Shown here: positions 58,201-64,000 of the stretch, piece after piece | Layout: each line of letters starts with the position of its first letter | Numbering within the stretch: position 1 is the first letter of the stretch | DNA from: Terebella lapidaria | Taxonomy: Eukaryota > Annelida > Polychaeta > Terebellida > Terebellidae | Length of the DNA: 64,000 nt | Assembly (NCBI GenBank): GCA_949152475.1 | Contig: OX424563.1 | Location: 2,081,001 to 2,145,000 of the forward strand | Direction of reading: 5' to 3' | Notes under the pieces: generated by a model | The model's database searches: none | What the model was told of the DNA's origin: nothing | Seen by the model: only the letters and a program-made list of their open reading frames with translations | Made by a program: the position numbers and the translations under genes

Positions 58201-60036
58201 TTTCACCAATCCTCACAATCAATGTACAATGATTGTTGTTATAGTTTGAAGCAAAAATTTGCTGTTGATTCTTAATGATAATTAATATTCGCGATATTCG
58301 CCCATTGACATATACTTATAGGTGTCCAGCTTGTTGCTTATCTAGATTCTGTATGGATTGCGATACCAAATTTCCAATTATATCGGTTACTCTCGTATAT
58401 ATTCACGATATATTTCAGATCCAACAAATCGTAAATAAAATAAAACTTGAATTGCCGCTCTCGGGATGAAACATTCATGAAAACATATCTAAGATTAATA
58501 CCAGCAGTGTCCCCGATCCTGCAGATGGCACGAACTGTTACCACACAGCGCCAGTCCTGGAGTGACTGACAGGGGCCAGGGCCTCCCCACGTCATCTCCA
58601 GGGCAGACAGACAGCAGCCCCGGGGTTGAGAGGCACGGGCCGGGAGGGGGGTGCTGTAGGTTATTCTCAGCATTTCAATAAATACAGCTCAATGTGGGAA
58701 GTCAAAATTTAGTAAAGTAGTTGGGTATATTAAACTCAAATTGAGAAAACCTGACGACTCGAGACTCTGTGAGTCATGAATGTATCTGAATTGACTCTTT
58801 ACCGTGATCTCAGTGATTCCGTAAGTTCGTGATTACTTGCCATCACAGACGTGTCGGTATCCCTCAGACGACACCCGGGCGGTTTCATTCTCCAATTATT
58901 TGATCTCTTACACGGTGACTCTCTCCAAAAGCTCTGAAAGGGTGAATTATCGAGCCGTTTTTACCACGAATAGAACAATGCTATGGGACATATTGCTTCA
59001 TTAGATTGTAGAAGAAATATATAAGAACCTGGTCTTTCTATTTCTGATGGCAGTGTCCCAATATCTGATACTGGTGTATTTGTTTTCATTGGATTGACGG
59101 CTTTTGATATGATGGAACCATTCAATCACAGATTTTACGTCTTATGAATTACACACAGCCTGGCCATTAATTTGATTTGTTCTCTCAGCTATAGGTATAT
59201 TGAAGTGCTATACAATAACCCGACACAGTTAATTGTTATATGGAAACCTCGAAACCTCGGGATATGTCGATATCTACAATAAAGTTGCCTGAAGTGCGAA
59301 GTAAAACTGTTCCGTGTATGTGTGAGATGTATTCTGCAGTGATCCTGACTGATTCCACAGACGTTACATCTTTGATCGGAGCTGGTATATTGAGAGCAAA
59401 ACTAACGTTCCACGAGGGCTACATTGCAAACAACTTCCATGCAAACTTACTAAAGTGGGCGCCTCTGTGATAAATTTTGCAATACCAAACACCAGGTAAT
59501 TCTTCTTTACCCCGCCCGCTATTACGAAACATTAGCAGACACGCGTTAGCACGTGTGTCGGCCTCTCCCGACAGCTCGGCCCCGGGTGCTGGCAGCTATA
59601 GCGGGTCGGCGGGATAAGGTGTCCGGCCTCCACGGGCGATCGGTGTCAGGATAAACATTCCCCCCACTACATCTGATGTAGTATACGTACCGACGGCTTG
59701 AAATCAATGTGTCGTATTTTTTGTGGTTTGCTAAAACTTCCATGTGGATGATTGAATAACCTGGCAGGCTGTTTGCACCATCTTCAAGTTCTCGCAACGG
59801 TTCCTGTGGATGAAAATACTTGGTCATATGAAATGCCTTACTGAAAATGTGAAATAATACACGAGTATGTGGGTGGTTAATATAATATATGATCAGAAAT
59901 ACATAAGACAAGGTGTTATGTATTTTTGATGTCATGGATAGGTTCATGTATGAATACATAGACGTTTCAACCATTTTTCGCCAACAGGACCATATTTCGA
60001 TGCCAACACCGAACCTAAAATACATTTTCTGAATTA
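52240..60036. other. long non-coding stretch
   Basis: No gene is supported. Beyond the two TTACGTAA sites (56321, 56423), a C run near 53107 and a GC-rich patch at 58500-58660, I see no structure that stands out. Short frames such as 55143-55430 lack domains or splice context. Confidence 0.5.
56321..56430. promoter_or_regulatory. pair of TTACGTAA bZIP-type palindromes
   Basis: TTACGTAA occurs at 56321-56328 and at 56423-56430, each followed by C. This is the consensus of PAR/C-EBP-class bZIP factors. The first is next to GTCACGAGCGACAACGTCA, a further CRE-like half-site cluster. Confidence 0.4.
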
Positions 60037-60212
60037 AAACAAAGCACAATCAAGTATATACAACCAAAGCCGCACCGGCGTCTTCAGGGACAAACAGTGT
60101 GTATAAATGTAGCTGTTTCTACTGTAGCCCTACACTTGACGGAATTCGTATACGAATAACCCACCAAAAACCCACTGAAACCATCTAAAATGCGAAACAA
60201 AGCCCAGACAAT
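60037..60212. repeat. dispersed repeat, copy 3
   Basis: It shares ordered blocks with 194-357: a GGCGTCWTCAGGGRCARACA block, TAAATGTAG-TGTTTCTACTG, and the downstream AAACAAAGCCC and CCGAAACAAA-type blocks. More diverged than the two local copies. Same orientation. Element class unknown. Confidence 0.6.
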
Positions 60213-60539
60213 AGGTGTATCACAAATATGCCCGATCAAAAGCCAGTATGCTCTACTAAGTTTATCATGATATCTATATATAGATATACACATAAACCAA
60301 AGATACTTGATCAAGAACCAGTAAAACCATGAAAACCTATAGCGTATCGCCCTTATCAAGCTGTCGGTAGATCCCCAGTGCTCGGAACACACTGACTCCG
60401 TGTAATAATAACAAGTAATGCCGTGTGCATGACAGTATACTCGATAATAATCATTCAAAGCATTTTGTCCAAAGATCAAGGCCTAATTATGCCATACATT
60501 TACTGACTATAGATGTCCCAGAGGTGCTTTTCCCGCGGG

Positions 60540-60562
60540 TTACGTCATCCAGGATTACGTCA
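60540..60562. promoter_or_regulatory. pair of CRE-like sites
   Basis: TTACGTCA occurs at 60540-60547 and 60555-60562 in direct orientation, 15 bp apart. This is a CREB/ATF-type half-palindrome. A related GATTACGTCAC lies at 57126-57136. Confidence 0.35.
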
Positions 60563-63500
60563 CTATAGCAACTGGTGCCTCGCTATGTACCGCTGGTGGG
60601 AGATCGGTTACGGTTAGTTACCGATAAAAGTAATCATACTGCGGCTTAGATAGAGTTACAGATACATATTTCAGGCTTATGCCTGAGAATTCGACAGCAT
60701 CACAGTATTTTCTATTAAACGTTCAGTCATATTCAATAAACTTTTGTCTTATAGCTGTGTTTCCATCCAGTATGATATATCGTTGATGTGTTCATCGTTG
60801 GCTGTGTGTATCATTAACATATTTTTACCATAGCATTCATGTCAGATACAGTAGTCAAATAATAAAAGATGTACGTACGCGATAACCTTCCTATCAGTTT
60901 GCTCCAGTCGACAGCTGATCGGTAATTATTGGCAAAAAATATAGGAGGAAGCATACATAATTAAATGCCAAGCTTGTTAAATTATAGACAAGAGGATACA
61001 TTGCTTCCGACAGTGAAAATGGTAAAGCAAAAGGGTCGTATTATGGAATGCTGAGCTACAATTTAATTTACAATTGGAATGTGTACGTGTGTTGAATGTC
61101 CATAAGGATAGACCTTCACGTCTACATCTAACAATGATACAAACATTGACACGTAGAGAAACATTAGTTATTCAATTATTTACGTTGGGCGTTGGTGAAA
61201 TCGGTATCAATTTTGATTTCAATTAATATGCTGTATGGATAGCCTATGTTGCCTGTTATTAAACATCATAATTTTGTCCACATATTAGATTTTCTCAAAT
61301 TTTTCAACACAAATATTTGCTATATTGTGGAAATAAGTGAAATTGTTGCAAACTATCAATCTGTTGTTATTCAGGGTTTTATTATCGCAGTGAGACACTC
61401 GAAACAGCAGGTTTGCGTTATACAAATGTATTCTAATTATTACATATTAGAAGTTCATGGAACCTCACATTCACAAACACACCGTACCTTGTCACTTTAG
61501 CCCCTTCTGTCTGTTCAACTCACAGAGACTAATTGCTCACCTCTCTGCAGCTCTCAGTATGCAGCGACACACCGCTAGCTCTACCTGCGACACCCGCTTT
61601 TGTTTGTCTGCTAAACATCGACCCCGCGTCCACGTGAGGTTCTCCTAGGTCACTAACTAAACCCCGACCATCTCGCTTTAATACTTCAAGGATGGGAAGA
61701 GGTCACACTTTGTTTTAATGAACTCTCGTCCTTCCTGACAACACATGTTCACTTTACACGAGCCATACACCAGTCCTGTGGACAACCTGCTGTGTAACCA
61801 ATGTCCCTGGCTATATGTGTGCATTCACGAATATTCACACAAAATGAGAATAGACTCTACATCTTTTTTCTCCAAGTATTCGCGCACACCAACAAAGTAA
61901 TGACAAAAATTAACAAAGAGCATGTTTAGGTATATTCTGCCGTGGCTTTTCAGTGTTCATAAAAATACCCGTAGATAGGGACAGCTGAAGCATTCCATTT
62001 GTTCATTCATCATTACTGTCATTTCCCTCGATTTTAATTGCTGTATATATGATGCCCGTGCTCCAAACGAATATATGCTTGTCATTTAAACGCAGATCCA
62101 CTGTTCAACGTACTCGGACTGGACATCATTCCAATGTAAACACCACAGTGACATTCTTTGTTCTTGGAGGAGCATACAGTATTATCGTCATATTGTTCAA
62201 TTACTGGTATTTATCACTTCAATAACATTGCGTAATATCAACAGTGGAGGCGTGTGAGTCAGAATAATAGAAGTCATAGTACGGACATACAGTGGTTCGT
62301 TTTTCGTTCATAGCAGATCGGTGTGGCAATTAGAGGTAGATCTACGTACATTGCATGCTATGTTTGATTTTTTTTAATGTAAGATTACATCTACGTTTAT
62401 TTCATGACATGACAGTACCGATGGTAACTTAATCTGACTGATCGAATGGAAAAATGACTGTTTATAGGACAGCATCTAGAAAATTGCTTCGACGAGCTTA
62501 GCGTCAATACAAGTCCCTCAGTCCGCCCACGAGGATAGCCTTATCCCCTGTCATTGTATGGACAACACGGCCCTGAAAGCGTTCCCAATAAGCTCAGGAT
62601 GTTAGGTATTTATTATAAAATCCTTCCTTCGCTCGACATTCAAATATTGACATACATGTACATACCTGTGGTTACCATGGTAACTGCACCATGGCCAATC
62701 TGTTGTGATCCTGTATTTAGTGGCACAAGTCTTTAGACAAATACATTGGCTTGAAATATCCAGTAAACTGCAAAGAAAACACTGCGATTCTCACCGCTAT
62801 TGTTCTGCCTATACTTATCAACCTTTGAAGGCGTTATCTGGAATGCACAACTGTTTGTCGTTCTTCTTATTGTGTGTGAAAATCGACTTGAGCCGTTGTT
62901 ATGATGCAGCGTGGAACAAAAGTGGCAGAAGGACAGAGATGTTCAGAAAAACTATCAAAGTCCTCTCTCGTATACTCGCGGCTCCTATTATCACTCACCA
63001 TGTCCGGTCATTTACCCAGTAATTAACAGTATATTAACCCACTTGAGGGTGTGATGTAGCACTCTTGGACAAAGACGAGGTCCCCTACAGCAGCACTTCC
63101 ACACTATTGTAGCTCGATACTGGAGCGAGTTCAAAGTGACTTGATCCTTTGGATATTTTGTGCGGAGAGCAGTGTATTTGAGTGTCATTCACTATCCCCG
63201 GGGTTTGTAATCGAGGTATGATGTACTTGCATATCCGACAGTAAATTGACTATTCGCTTTGATTTGATGTGATTTGTATCTATTCTGTGTTTTAATAGGT
63301 TGATGTTTGCGAAATTTACCTTGGTTGTGAGGAATACTCATTGGGAGGCAGCTCATAGACAGGGAGATAGATGTATAGACAGCATGCACCATAACGTTAT
63401 TTGTTGAGACGTGTGTGTTGGATGTCAAATTTATGTTATGCTCTCAAATTGAGTACACTTTCAAACTAATTTCACCAGCTTGCGCGATCCATGCCACATA

Positions 63501-64000
63501 TACCTAACATTTTATGGGGGATATACAAGATACATAACATTCGACCAAATGAACCCCTCAATGGAACAACATCCGAGTTCATACTTGGGGTATATCCGTA
63601 TATATGTGTACGTAATATTCCTGAAAATTAGATAAAGTAACGTTTAGTCGATATAATATACACATGATTAGCCATGAGCAGGGATTTTTCCGCACCCGGT
63701 AGATCTTGTGAAAACTGTAACTAATCCACACTGTCAATCCACAACACGATGGTATACAGTGGAAAGAGTTAACTGAAATTTCCAATCAATGTGGGTGATG
63801 CTAATCTTTCACCATTCTCGCCCGATTACGCATAGCGCGCGGTAAATGTTACCCGCATAGCAGGGAAAGATGCATTTAACGGGAAAATACGGTAAATGAA
63901 TATGTGATATGCATGGTTCAGTAGAGTTCTCGATGATACGTTGTCCGTTCAGGTGTGATATTTCATGGATGACTGGCTCGACTATCGTACTAACCCGTCT
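60563..64000. other. non-coding stretch to the window end
   Basis: No gene is supported. It contains a perfect X-box palindrome at 62671-62684. The frames at 62705-63022 and 61246-61500 show no domain or splice pattern. Confidence 0.5.
62671..62684. promoter_or_regulatory. perfect RFX X-box palindrome
   Basis: GTTACCATGGTAAC is a perfect 14-bp palindrome matching the RFX X-box consensus, in non-repetitive sequence. RFX factors classically control ciliary genes in animals. No gene start is visible nearby in this window. Confidence 0.45.

Noticed and set aside
58500..58670. GC-rich patch as a microRNA or exon
   Set aside because: I could not find a convincing precursor hairpin, known mature sequence, or splice-bounded frame.
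59546..60479. Long minus-strand open frames (167 and 131 codons)
   Set aside because: No domain, composition unlike coding DNA, and the second overlaps a dispersed repeat.

Overview
The window looks like nuclear DNA of a marine invertebrate animal. It is AT-rich and gene-poor. It has spliced exons with GT/AG borders, metazoan-only domain architectures (DEG/ENaC channel, EGF plus von Willebrand D, LRR plus Ig plus transmembrane), AATAAA signals, and many small non-autonomous transposons. I cannot fix the phylum from sequence alone; a mollusc or another lophotrochozoan is as far as I would guess, with low confidence.

Three protein-coding loci are supported, all on the + strand. (1) An apparently intronless DEG/ENaC-family sodium channel at 11918-13537, with two membrane segments and all core motifs. 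(2) A small spliced gene ending at 28100, with an EGF-like exon followed by a complete vWD-type domain over two exons; its 5' exon is not convincingly located. (3) An intronless LRR/Ig/transmembrane adhesion-type receptor at 42089-43717, downstream of a long CpG-rich leader or promoter region. The three look independent; nothing suggests co-regulation.

The first 40 kb is mostly mobile DNA, much of it readable to exact ends. There is a TRIM-like miniature LTR retrotransposon (8761-9153) whose identical 128-bp LTRs each hold an antisense tRNA-like module, followed by a 17-nt primer binding site matching tRNA-Leu. A TIR element at 9765-10604 is filled with 23 palindromic dyads that reverse orientation near one end. 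Two TA-flanked MITE copies share ends (10851-11301 and 37923-39117). A 4.4-kb composite foldback element (14743-19144, target duplication ATTTAC) is built from near-identical swapped modules, including a piggyBac-like TTAA MITE. Nested palindromes lie at 20985-23790 and 24370-25590. A diverged tandem duplication (about 28430-36100) has one copy interrupted by two nested transposons, and the other copy preserves the empty site.

From about 40.3 kb on the sequence changes: repeats become rare, GC rises around the LRR gene, and 46-64 kb is mostly single-copy-looking non-coding DNA. It carries scattered palindromic transcription-factor-like sites but no gene I can support.

The most unusual theme is that several unrelated foldback-type elements each carry their own private short word, repeated many times inside the element at spaced intervals (TTACGTCC; CACGTTCRCACGT; CGTTACAACGAAAA; GATGTAGGTAAC; CAGAAGGTCGTA).
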